Assembly (NCBI GenBank): GCA_028706995.1
Contig: JAQTVR010000011.1
Span: 1-17,042, forward strand
Length of the DNA stretch: 17,042 bases
DNA from: Dehalococcoidales bacterium
GTDB taxonomy: Bacteria > Chloroflexota > Dehalococcoidia > Dehalococcoidales > UBA5627
Direction of reading: 5' to 3'
Part shown: positions 7,672-14,699 of the stretch, in pieces
Layout: the number at the start of each line of letters is the position of its first letter
Numbering within the stretch: position 1 is the stretch's first letter
Translations under genes and position numbers: made by a program
The notes under the pieces: generated by a model
The model's input: the letters and a program-made list of their open reading frames with translations, nothing else
Databases searched by the model: none
What the model was told of the DNA's origin: nothing

Positions 7672-7701
7672 AGTCTAACACATGGATAAACCCTGTGTCA
7701 A
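7672..7701 (-). promoter_or_regulatory. Probable sigma-70 promoter of the str-S10 operon
   Basis: Reading the minus strand, TTGACA (7701-7696) is a perfect -35. After 18 nt comes TAGACT (7677-7672), preceded by TG one base upstream, as in an extended -10. Transcription would start near 7664 and give a leader of about 118 nt before rpsL. The leader also contains an AGCCA/TGGCT inverted repeat (7632-7636 with 7653-7657). Assigned from consensus match and position only. Confidence 0.6.
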
Positions 7702-7761
7702 TAACCTTGAGCTCGTAAACTTATTATAATTAGTAGATATAATAGCAGAAAACTGCCCTCC

Positions 7762-7790
7762 TTGACAAATCGTTTCTGCAGTGATATATT
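7762..7790 (+). promoter_or_regulatory. Probable sigma-70 promoter of the aromatic amino acid operon
   Basis: TTGACA at 7762-7767 is followed by a 17-nt spacer and TATATT at 7785-7790, close to the consensus. Transcription would start near 7797, about 230 nt upstream of aroF and 30 nt upstream of the leader peptide start. This long leader is what an attenuator needs. The -35 boxes of the two divergent promoters are about 60 bp apart. Confidence 0.7.
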
Positions 7791-7826
7791 CCCAGTAGAA
7801 AGATTATAGGAAGTATATTATATAGA

Positions 7827-7919
7827 ATGTTATTTAATAATACCCCCGTTAAAGAATATTATTACGCCTATTTTAAGTTTACCTGGTACGCTGAATGCGG
7901 CCGGGGAGCATTTGCATGA
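7827..7919 (+). CDS. Aromatic-rich leader peptide of the shikimate operon
   Basis: This is a 30-codon frame from ATG (7827) to TGA (7917-7919), too short for ordinary gene calls. Residues 11-21 are YYYAYFKFTWY: five Tyr, two Phe and one Trp in eleven codons (7857-7889). Phe also occurs at residues 3, 16, 18 and 29 in total. A TAGGAAG ribosome binding site candidate lies about 13 nt upstream, slightly far. The frame sits between a consensus promoter and a terminator-like hairpin, directly ahead of nine genes that make Phe, Tyr and the precursor of Trp. This is the arrangement of a classical attenuator peptide such as those of pheA or trp operons. The peptide itself probably has no function beyond being translated. 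Confidence 0.85.
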   Translation: MLFNNTPVKEYYYAYFKFTWYAECGRGAFA

Positions 7920-7967
7920 TCTGCTAAAAACACAACTTTCGTAAATCTTTGTAAATCCTCCTACCGG
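7844..7967 (+). promoter_or_regulatory. Attenuator: alternative RNA pairings between leader peptide and terminator
   Basis: Anti-terminator: 7901-7908 (CCGGGGAG) can pair with 7958-7967 (CTCCTACCGG) over 8 bp with a 2-nt TA bulge. This takes up the 5' arm of the terminator. Protector: CCCCG at 7844-7848 can pair with CGGGG at 7902-7906 and would block the anti-terminator. A ribosome stalled in the Tyr/Phe/Trp cluster (7857-7889) leaves most of 7901-7908 free, so the operon is read through. A ribosome reaching the TGA at 7917 covers it, so the terminator can form. The pairings were read by eye; energies were not calculated. Confidence 0.72.
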
Positions 7968-7978
7968 GAGGGTTTTTT
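7953..7978 (+). terminator. Intrinsic terminator of the attenuator, upstream of aroF
   Basis: AAATCCTCC (7953-7961) pairs with GGAGGGTTT (7967-7975) around a TACCG loop. This gives 9 bp including one G-T pair, with a five-pair GC-rich core (CCTCC/GGAGG). The T-run at 7973-7978 follows the core. It lies 46 nt before aroF and 33 nt after the leader peptide stop, so it would end transcription before any enzyme gene is reached. Confidence 0.75.
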
Positions 7979-8024
7979 GTTATAAGGAGATTATATAATA
8001 AATATATCGAAGGGAGTTACACAT

Positions 8025-9095
8025 ATGATAATAATGGAAAAGGGCGCGACGCAAGAACAGATCAACGACGTAATCGACGAAATTAAAAAACACGGATTGA
8101 GAGTGGATATCTCAAGAGGAGAGTTCAGAACTGTCATAGGACTCATTGGAGACGAAAGCAAGATATCCTTTGCTAATCTATCGATTATGCCAGGTGTAAA
8201 AGAAGCCAGGATGGTGGAAACTCCCTATAAACTGATCAGCCGTGATTATAGTGACCTATTCATTAACAAGGACGAAAGCCGTATAGTTAAGGTCGGCGAT
8301 GTGCGCATCGGCGGGGACGATCCGGTATTCATAGCCGGACCCTGCGCTGTAGAAAGCAGAGAGCAAATATTTCGCATCGCCAGAGAAGTTAAAGGAGCCG
8401 GTGCCCATATTCTGAGAGGGGGAATATATAAACCCCGGAGTTCCGTTCACTCATTCCAAGGATTAGGATCTCAAGGTGAAGCCGAAGCCAGAGAGGCTTT
8501 GGGCTGGTTACGCGCTGCCGGACGTGAATATGATATGCCGGTAATGACCGAGGTAAGGGGAGAGTATCAAACCGAACTGATTGGGGAATATGTCGATATA
8601 TTGCAAATCGGTGCGCGGAATATGTACGACCAGGATTTACTCAGCAGAGTCGGCAGAACTGGCAAACCGGTTTTATTTAAGAGGCATTTCGGTGCCAGTA
8701 TAGAAGAATTCCTGTCATTCTCCGAATATATCGTCGCCGAAGGCAATAAAGATGTCATACTCTGTGAACGGGGTATCGTCCCTGTCGGTAAAGGGAACAG
8801 CTATACCCGTTATACCCTTGATCTTGGAGCGGTGCCAGTTGTCCGACGGGAAACCTACCTGCCTATAATAGTCGATCCGAGCCACGCAGCGGGGCGCCGC
8901 GACCTGATATTCGATATGAGTTGCGCCGCTATCGCTGTGGGTGCACACGGGTTGGTTATCGAAACTCATTATAACCCTAAGGAAGCTATTGTAGATGCCA
9001 AGCAGATGATAACACCCGGTGAACTGAAAGATGTCATCGACGCTACCAATCAGATAAGTAAAATAACAACATTCTATCGAAAAAAGATAAATTGA
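8025..9095 (+). CDS. aroF: 3-deoxy-7-phosphoheptulonate (DAHP) synthase, class I-beta type
   Basis: This enzyme catalyses the first shikimate step, condensing phosphoenolpyruvate and erythrose 4-phosphate. The 356-residue protein has an N-terminal ferredoxin-like regulatory domain (about 1-75), as in the Thermotoga enzyme, where Tyr and Phe bind. The TIM-barrel follows. Visible motifs are AGPCAVES (Cys107), LRGGIYKPRSSVHSFQGLG, QIGARNM, CERGI and DPSHAAGRRD (His287). Glu313 and Asp324 complete the expected metal ligands. Several normally fixed positions differ: KRHFGAS instead of the usual KRG-type loop, and IETH instead of EVH. AGGGAG lies 8 nt before the first ATG; a second in-frame ATG is at 8034. 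It is the first enzyme gene after the attenuator, so control probably acts on transcription here as well as by feedback on the enzyme. Confidence 0.95.
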   Translation: MIIMEKGATQEQINDVIDEIKKHGLRVDISRGEFRTVIGLIGDESKISFANLSIMPGVKEARMVETPYKLISRDYSDLFINKDESRIVKVGDVRIGGDDPVFIAGPCAVESREQIFRIAREVKGAGAHILRGGIYKPRSSVHSFQGLGSQGEAEAREALGWLRAAGREYDMPVMTEVRGEYQTELIGEYVDILQIGARNMYDQDLLSRVGRTGKPVLFKRHFGASIEEFLSFSEYIVAEGNKDVILCERGIVPVGKGNSYTRYTLDLGAVPVVRRETYLPIIVDPSHAAGRRDLIFDMSCAAIAVGAHGLVIETHYNPKEAIVDAKQMITPGELKDVIDATNQISKITTFYRKKIN

Positions 9096-9104
9096 TATAT
9101 AACA

Positions 9105-10178
9105 ATGAAGAAAATTAATGTAGAGTTGGGTAACAGGAGCTATGAAATCCTGATAGGCAGCGGACTGCTGAATCAGACGCCTGATTTGTTAAAAGAAATC
9201 AGCACCGGCAAAAAGCTGGCTATTATCACCAACCCCGTTGTCAGGGAGTTATACGGCAATAATCTGAAAGAAACCCTGTCAACAGGCGGTTTTAATGTCG
9301 CCTTGCTCATCGTCCCTGACGGCGAGCAATATAAATCACTGGAAACCGCCGGCAGATTATATACCGAACTGGCTGCTTGTTTTGCCGAGCGCACCACCCC
9401 AATCATTGCACTGGGAGGTGGAGTCATAGGAGATCTTGCAGGCTTTGTCGCATCAACCTATATGCGCGGAGTTCCGCTGGTACACATACCCACCACGCTC
9501 CTTGCACAGGTGGATAGCAGTATTGGCGGTAAGGTAGCGGTCGATCACGGAAAGCTGAAGAATAATATTGGCACTTTTTATCAACCCCGTATAGTTATAT
9601 CCGATATGGAAACGCTAAGGACATTGCCTCATAAGGAATTTGCCAATGGCATGGCTGAAGTCATCAAGAGCGCCGTTATATGTGACAGCGCCTTTTTTAC
9701 TTTTATCGAACGTAATCTCGATAGAATAAAGAAATCTGATGTTCCCGTGATGGAGGAAGTTGTTTCCCGCACAGCCAATATAAAAGCATCTGTAGTTGCA
9801 CAAGATGAAAGGGATACGGGCTTGAGAAACATATTGAATTTCGGGCATACTATAGGACATGCTATCGAAACTACCTCTAATTTCGACATAGCTCATGGTC
9901 AGGCGGTAGCCATAGGAATGATAGCCGAAGCTAAAATCGCCCGGATCATGGGGATATTTAAAAATGAGGAGTTATTAAGGCTGGAAAGGTTGATTATAGA
10001 AATGGGCTTGCCTGCGAAAATTCCGGATATGGATACCGAATTGATTTTGCAGGCTATAAAACATGACAAAAAAATTAATAATGGTAAAATAAGATTTGCC
10101 CTGCTCCGGACCATCGGTGATGTTTTTATGACCGATGAGGTAGAATCGGCTACCGTTAAGGAGGTATTAAAAGGGTAA
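9105..10178 (+). CDS. aroB: 3-dehydroquinate synthase
   Basis: This NAD- and metal-dependent enzyme converts DAHP to 3-dehydroquinate, step two of the pathway. The 357-residue protein has GGGVIGDLAGFVASTYMRG (about 104-122), PTTLLAQVDSSIGGKVAV (129-146) and GMAEVIK. The expected metal ligands are Glu185, His248 in GHTIGHA and His264 in HGQAV. The start is 9 bp after the aroF stop. No convincing Shine-Dalgarno precedes it, so translation may depend on ribosomes arriving from aroF. It ends immediately before the aroD start codon. Confidence 0.97.
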   Translation: MKKINVELGNRSYEILIGSGLLNQTPDLLKEISTGKKLAIITNPVVRELYGNNLKETLSTGGFNVALLIVPDGEQYKSLETAGRLYTELAACFAERTTPIIALGGGVIGDLAGFVASTYMRGVPLVHIPTTLLAQVDSSIGGKVAVDHGKLKNNIGTFYQPRIVISDMETLRTLPHKEFANGMAEVIKSAVICDSAFFTFIERNLDRIKKSDVPVMEEVVSRTANIKASVVAQDERDTGLRNILNFGHTIGHAIETTSNFDIAHGQAVAIGMIAEAKIARIMGIFKNEELLRLERLIIEMGLPAKIPDMDTELILQAIKHDKKINNGKIRFALLRTIGDVFMTDEVESATVKEVLKG

Positions 10179-10841
10179 ATGGGTATCAACAGAATTTGCG
10201 CTTCTATTATTAACAAGGATACTACGGAAACCACGATATCGGCGGTTGCCCCGCTGGTAGAGCTATTCGAGATGCGCATAGATCTAGTAGGCAATAACTG
10301 GCCGGACATCACCCGGCAACTCCCGAAACCATGGATAGCCTGCAACCGGCTTTTAAGAGAAGGCGGGATGTGGCACGGCAGCGAAGCCGTAAGAAAAGAA
10401 GAGTTACTAAGAGCGCTTCACCTAGGAGCAGACGTAATCGATATTGAACTGTCAACCCCCGACCTTGAAAAACTGGTACCGATTATAAAAAAGAAAGCCA
10501 AATGCCTTATATCATCCCACAACTTCATCGATACGCCAACGTTTGAAGAACTGAAAACCATAATTGAAATGGAGTTAGCTGAAGGTGCCGATATCTGTAA
10601 GGTGGTCACCTTTGCCAAAAAACCTGAGGATAACCTGACGATCCTGCGGCTTATTCCAGAATTCCCCAAAGCCAGAGTCGTCGCTTTTGCCATGGGTGAC
10701 CTCGGATTATCCAGCCGTATTCTTTGCCCGCTGGTGGGTGGGGATTTTACCTATGCCGCTATGGAAAAAAGGTTGGAAGCCGCCCCGGGACAGATTGCAG
10801 CGACCGAACTTAACAAAATGTACCAGATGGTGCAACAATGA
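10179..10841 (+). CDS. aroD: 3-dehydroquinate dehydratase, type I
   Basis: The enzyme dehydrates 3-dehydroquinate to 3-dehydroshikimate through a Schiff base. At 220 residues it is slightly shorter than the E. coli enzyme. Visible elements are FEMRID (substrate-binding Arg33), the catalytic His114 in SSHNF, the Schiff-base Lys141 in KVVTFA, MGDLGLSSR (172-180) and AAPGQI. These mark the type I (AroD) fold rather than the unrelated dodecameric type II (AroQ). The ATG follows the aroB TAA with no gap. AAGGAGG lies about 14 nt upstream and GGG 3 nt upstream. It overlaps aroE by 4 bp. Confidence 0.96.
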   Translation: MGINRICASIINKDTTETTISAVAPLVELFEMRIDLVGNNWPDITRQLPKPWIACNRLLREGGMWHGSEAVRKEELLRALHLGADVIDIELSTPDLEKLVPIIKKKAKCLISSHNFIDTPTFEELKTIIEMELAEGADICKVVTFAKKPEDNLTILRLIPEFPKARVVAFAMGDLGLSSRILCPLVGGDFTYAAMEKRLEAAPGQIAATELNKMYQMVQQ

Positions 10842-11710
10842 TATCTGAAATCTCCGCCGGTACAAGAATTTGCGGGCTTATCGGAAACCCGGTGGAACAT
10901 AGCCTGTCTCCGGCTATGCATAACGCCGCCTTCCGAAAAACCGGACTGGATTATATGTATCTTCCATTTAAAGTTACTGAAAATAATCTATCTGGAGCTA
11001 TCCACGGAGTCAGGAGCCTGAACTTCAAGGGATTGAATGTGACCATACCGCACAAGGTTGCCATTATCCCCTTCCTGGATGAACTGGAGCCGATGGCGGA
11101 AAAGATAGGCGCCGTTAACACCATCGTTAACGATAACGGCTATCTCAAGGGATACAATACCGACGCCGGAGGTTTTATCAGGTCGTTAACGGAGAAAGGC
11201 ATAGACCCCGGAGGAAAGAACATCGTTATACTGGGAGCCGGTGGCGCTTCAAGGGCTGTCTCATTTACACTGGCAGAACAGGGAGCTGATATAGTTATAC
11301 TGAACCGACGGCAGGAGATGAGCTGGGCAGAAGAGTTAACGCAAAATATCCTGCGATTCTTTAAAAGCAGCATTAAAGCAAAGGAACTAAACGACGCCAA
11401 TCTTAAATCGGTGCTAAAATCTGCCGATATACTGGTCAATGCCACCAGTGTCGGCATGAGCCCTAATATTGACCAAACCCTGATAACCGGCAAACTTATC
11501 AGGCCCCAAATAGTGGTTTTTGATATTATCTATAACCCGATAAAGACCAGGTTGCTTGCCGAAGCCGAAAAAGCCGGAGCCAGAACCATAGGCGGGCTGA
11601 ATATGCTTGTTTGGCAGGGGGCATTGTCATTCAAGTTATGGACGGGGGTAGAAGCCCCAGTTGATATAATGAAAAAAGAAGCTGTCAATATATTGAGTAA
11701 GACTGTTTAG
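10838..11710 (+). CDS. aroE: Shikimate dehydrogenase
   Basis: The enzyme reduces 3-dehydroshikimate to shikimate with NADPH. The 290-residue protein shows the substrate-site motifs GNPVEHSLSPAMHNAAF (16-32), NVTIPHK with the catalytic Lys73, and GYNTDAGGF with Asp109. The nucleotide-binding motif is GAGGASRA (133-140). NRR at 156-158 fits an NADP phosphate clamp. NATSVGMSP and GGLNMLVWQGA follow. The start overlaps the aroD stop as ATGA, which implies translational coupling. It ends with TAG, followed by the only sizeable gap in the operon. Confidence 0.97.
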   Translation: MISEISAGTRICGLIGNPVEHSLSPAMHNAAFRKTGLDYMYLPFKVTENNLSGAIHGVRSLNFKGLNVTIPHKVAIIPFLDELEPMAEKIGAVNTIVNDNGYLKGYNTDAGGFIRSLTEKGIDPGGKNIVILGAGGASRAVSFTLAEQGADIVILNRRQEMSWAEELTQNILRFFKSSIKAKELNDANLKSVLKSADILVNATSVGMSPNIDQTLITGKLIRPQIVVFDIIYNPIKTRLLAEAEKAGARTIGGLNMLVWQGALSFKLWTGVEAPVDIMKKEAVNILSKTV

Positions 11711-11717
11711 ATTATTG

Positions 11718-11737
11718 GAGGGATTATATCCTCTTTT
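11718..11737 (+). terminator. Weak terminator-like hairpin between aroE and aroK
   Basis: GAGGG (11718-11722) faces TCCTC (11729-11733) with a 6-nt loop, giving four Watson-Crick pairs and one G-T pair, then TTTT. It starts 8 bp after the aroE stop. The stem is short, so it may lower downstream transcription rather than end it. The remaining 110 bp before aroK is AT-rich and contains no gene that I can support. Confidence 0.35.
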
Positions 11738-11796
11738 AATAACCATTGGATAGTCATATAAAGGGGCACGGAATATTTTTTCCCCACTAAAGATGT

Positions 11797-11824
11797 TTAA
11801 CATTGTGCGGACTGACCATATATT
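11797..11824 (+). promoter_or_regulatory. Possible internal promoter ahead of aroK
   Basis: TTAACA (11797-11802), a 16-nt spacer and TATATT (11819-11824) match sigma-70 boxes fairly well. Initiation would be near 11831, only about 17 nt before the chosen aroK ATG. If real, aroK to tyrA could be transcribed without passing the upstream attenuator. In an AT-rich gap such matches arise by chance, so this is tentative. Confidence 0.3.
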
Positions 11825-11847
11825 ATAATATGTATATCATAATAAAT

Positions 11848-12378
11848 ATGAAGACGAATATCGCTTTAATAGGTTTTATGGGCACCGGCAAGACGACTAT
11901 CGGCAGAGCGCTTGCCGGTAAACTCCGGAAAACGCTGGTGGAGATGGACAGCCTTATCGAGAAGGAGGCGGGAAAATCCATCCCCCAAATATTCCAGGAC
12001 GATGGGGAAATCGCCTTTAGAGAACTTGAGATCGATGTTACTAAGGAAGTGGCCAAAGGAGAAAACCAGGTTATCGCCTGTGGTGGAGGTATCGTCTTAA
12101 ATAAAATAAATATCGACCGCCTCGGGCAAAATGCCATAATTGTCCTGTTGACGGTTTCCTTCGATATCATCGAAAAACGCGTAACTGCAGATAAAAGCAT
12201 CAGGCCTTTACTTAATAAGGGGAACAAGGCGCAGGCTATTAAAGAACTAATGGAATTCCGGCAACCTTTCTATGAGAGAGCCGCCGATATACAAATAGAT
12301 TCTTCTAATCTGGGAATTGAGGCCACTGCCGATATGATAATAAACAGGATAAAAGAATATGAAGGTATTAATAAATAG
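11848..12378 (+). CDS. aroK: Shikimate kinase
   Basis: The enzyme phosphorylates shikimate at the 3-hydroxyl with ATP. The 176-residue protein starts MKTNIALIGFMGTGKTTIG, with the P-loop GFMGTGKTT at 9-17. Shikimate-binding residues are Asp34, Arg58 in FREL and the Gly triplet 79-81 in CGGG. A lid segment with RPLL follows. The frame is open upstream to TTG 11803 and ATG 11830, but neither start has a Shine-Dalgarno or family similarity. The chosen ATG also lacks one, so the start is set by homology. The last 20 bp overlap aroA. Confidence 0.95.
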   Translation: MKTNIALIGFMGTGKTTIGRALAGKLRKTLVEMDSLIEKEAGKSIPQIFQDDGEIAFRELEIDVTKEVAKGENQVIACGGGIVLNKINIDRLGQNAIIVLLTVSFDIIEKRVTADKSIRPLLNKGNKAQAIKELMEFRQPFYERAADIQIDSSNLGIEATADMIINRIKEYEGINK

Positions 12379-13618
12379 AAGCGAAATTAACGGAAAGGTA
12401 ACTGCACCCTCTTCCAAAAGTTATACCATCCGCAGCCTGATATGCGCCGCCATAGCAAAAGGCAGGAGCAAGATAATCAATCCGTTGGTCGCCGATGATA
12501 CGGAAGCTGCCAGTGAAGCGCTGAAAAAAGTGGGCATTGATATTCAAAAAAAGGACACCTCCTGGGAAATCTCCGGTGGTTGTTTCCATGCCCCTGAAGG
12601 CGATATTTTCTGCCGCGATTCCGCTGCAACCATCAGGTTTATGACCGCACTTGCTTCTATTATCCCGGGGGAATGCCGCCTTGTTCCGGGAACTTCACTT
12701 GCCCGCCGCCCGATCCAGCCGCTGATTAAAGCCTTACAAGAACTGGATGTTAATTGCCGGCTTGAAGGTACTACGGTCGTTGTTGATGGAGGCAGGCTGG
12801 GCGGGGGAACCGTCAGCTTTCCGGGAGATATCAGTTCCCAGTATGTATCCGCCCTGCTGTTTCTGTCACCGCTTGCAGAAGCCGGCCTGAACATATGCCT
12901 GACCACACCACCGGAATCCAGCCCTTATATAAAAATGACGCTGGACTGCCTTGAACAGTTCGGCATAGATGTAGTAGCCTCCCCCACCCTCCAGTTTTTT
13001 GCCGGATATCGCCAGAATTATAAACCGGCTGAATACGTCGTCGAGGGAGACTGGTCTTCAGCCTCCTACCTGATGGCTCTGGGAGCTATAGCGGGTAATA
13101 TAGAGATAACTAACCTGAATTTGAACAGTCTTCAAGGTGATAGATTAGTGCTTAAATTACTAAATAGAATGGGTGCCATAATACAAAACCAGAAAGACTC
13201 TGTCATTGCTAGCCGCTCGGTTCTAAAAGCCGTTAATGCCGATCTGTCCGATTGTATAGACCTTCTGCCAACAATGGCAGCGCTGGCAGCCATCGCCGAA
13301 GGAAAAAGCTATTTTTACGGGATAAAGCGGGCACGGATTAAGGAATCCAACCGCGTTAGGGCGGTAAAGCAAGGTCTCGAAAGGATGAGGATTCCGGTTG
13401 TTGAAGAGGAAGATGAGCTTATCATTACCGGCGGGAAACCGGAGAGCGCAACTGTCGATAGCTTCGGAGACCACCGCATTGCTATGGCTTTTAGCATGCT
13501 GGGTATAATTGCCGGAAATACTATAATAAGCGGCTCGGAATGCGTCTCAAAGACCTATCCCCAATTTTGGAATATACTGGAAAGCCTTGGGGGAAAGGTG
13601 GATTATAATGTCCAATAG
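12359..13618 (+). CDS. aroA: 3-phosphoshikimate 1-carboxyvinyltransferase (EPSP synthase)
   Basis: The enzyme transfers the enolpyruvyl group of PEP to shikimate 3-phosphate and is the target of glyphosate. The 419-residue protein has SSKSYTIR (Lys20, active site), a SLARRPIQPL segment, ISSQYVSALL, CIDLLPTMAA (catalytic Asp), RIKESNRV (catalytic Glu) and DSFGDHRIAMAF. The glyphosate-sensitive loop that reads GNAGTAMR in E. coli reads RDSAATIR here (86-93). The equivalents of Gly96 and Thr97 are therefore Ala89 and Ala90. AGGA lies 9 nt before the ATG. It overlaps aroK by 20 bp and aroC by 11 bp. Confidence 0.96.
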   Translation: MKVLINRSEINGKVTAPSSKSYTIRSLICAAIAKGRSKIINPLVADDTEAASEALKKVGIDIQKKDTSWEISGGCFHAPEGDIFCRDSAATIRFMTALASIIPGECRLVPGTSLARRPIQPLIKALQELDVNCRLEGTTVVVDGGRLGGGTVSFPGDISSQYVSALLFLSPLAEAGLNICLTTPPESSPYIKMTLDCLEQFGIDVVASPTLQFFAGYRQNYKPAEYVVEGDWSSASYLMALGAIAGNIEITNLNLNSLQGDRLVLKLLNRMGAIIQNQKDSVIASRSVLKAVNADLSDCIDLLPTMAALAAIAEGKSYFYGIKRARIKESNRVRAVKQGLERMRIPVVEEEDELIITGGKPESATVDSFGDHRIAMAFSMLGIIAGNTIISGSECVSKTYPQFWNILESLGGKVDYNVQ

Positions 13619-14699
13619 CCTTGGCAATTTATTTACCGTAACCAGCTTCGGCGAAAGCCACGGCAAACTTATAGGTATGATTATCGACGGCTGTCCTGCA
13701 GGACTTTCGATAAGTGAAGCCGATATCCAGCAGGAACTGGACAGGCGTAAGCCCGGAAGTAATATCGCTTCCACGCCACGAAATGAAGAGGATAAGATTG
13801 AAATCCTTTCCGGCGTTTTAAATCGAAAGACAACAGGAGCCCCGATATGCCTGGCAATATTGAATAAGGACGCTTGCTCCGGCGATTACGATGAAACCAG
13901 ATCGATATTAAGACCGGGGCATGCCGATTTTACATCTTATATTAAATACGGTGGCTTCGGCGATTATAGAGGCGGTGGAAGATTCTCCGGCAGGATTACA
14001 GCCGGATTCGTGGCTGCCGGGGCCGTTGCCCGCAAACTGTTGAAGGAAACAGGCATAGAGATTATAGCTCATACCATTGAAATAGGCGGCATTTCCGCCG
14101 AAGTGCAGGATATAGATACTATCAGGCGAAATGTGAATACCAACCCCTTGCGCTGTGCCGATATGGAAGCTACGTCTAAAATGATAGATGCTATAGAGCA
14201 AGTTAAAGCACAAGGTGACAGTCTGGGTGGAATAATTGAGGGGATTGCTACCGGAGTGCCGGCAGGATTGGGCGAACCCGTCTTCGATAATCTGGACGGG
14301 GAACTAGCCAAAGCCCTGTTTGCCATCCCGGCAGTCAAAGGTGTGGAGTTCGGCGCCGGATTTGTCGCCGCCTGCCTGACAGGCTCTCAAAATAATGACT
14401 CGTTCGATATAGAAGATGGAAAGATTATTACTACAAGCAATAATGCCGGGGGCATACTAGGCGGTATCAGTAACGGTATGCCGCTGGTGATCAGGGTAGC
14501 GATAAAACCGGCACCATCTATCTCCAAACCCCAGGCTACAGTCGATGTTAAACAGATGACCAAAACACAACTGAAAATAAAGGGCAGACATGATGCTTGC
14601 ATAGTCCCCAGAGCGGTAGTTGTAGTCGAGGCAATGATGGCGATAACACTGTGCGATCTTGCTTTAAGAGCAGGATTACTTCCGGGGATAATAAAATGA
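13608..14699 (+). CDS. aroC: Chorismate synthase
   Basis: The enzyme uses reduced FMN to eliminate phosphate from EPSP and form chorismate, the branch point for Phe, Tyr, Trp and folate. The 363-residue protein shows FGESHG (catalytic His18), DRRKPG, RPGHAD (His105) and GGGRFSGR (121-128), the FMN-site signature. The chosen ATG has AAAGGTGG 6 nt upstream and gives the normal MSNSLGNLFTVTSFGESHG start. The frame continues 7 codons upstream to a TTG with no supporting signal. It overlaps aroA by 11 bp and pheA by 4 bp (ATGA). Confidence 0.97.
   Translation: MSNSLGNLFTVTSFGESHGKLIGMIIDGCPAGLSISEADIQQELDRRKPGSNIASTPRNEEDKIEILSGVLNRKTTGAPICLAILNKDACSGDYDETRSILRPGHADFTSYIKYGGFGDYRGGGRFSGRITAGFVAAGAVARKLLKETGIEIIAHTIEIGGISAEVQDIDTIRRNVNTNPLRCADMEATSKMIDAIEQVKAQGDSLGGIIEGIATGVPAGLGEPVFDNLDGELAKALFAIPAVKGVEFGAGFVAACLTGSQNNDSFDIEDGKIITTSNNAGGILGGISNGMPLVIRVAIKPAPSISKPQATVDVKQMTKTQLKIKGRHDACIVPRAVVVVEAMMAITLCDLALRAGLLPGIIK

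Noticed and set aside
14597..14695. Upstream extension of pheA
   Set aside because: These 33 codons lie inside aroC in another frame and lack mutase similarity. The ATGA overlap start is standard for this operon.
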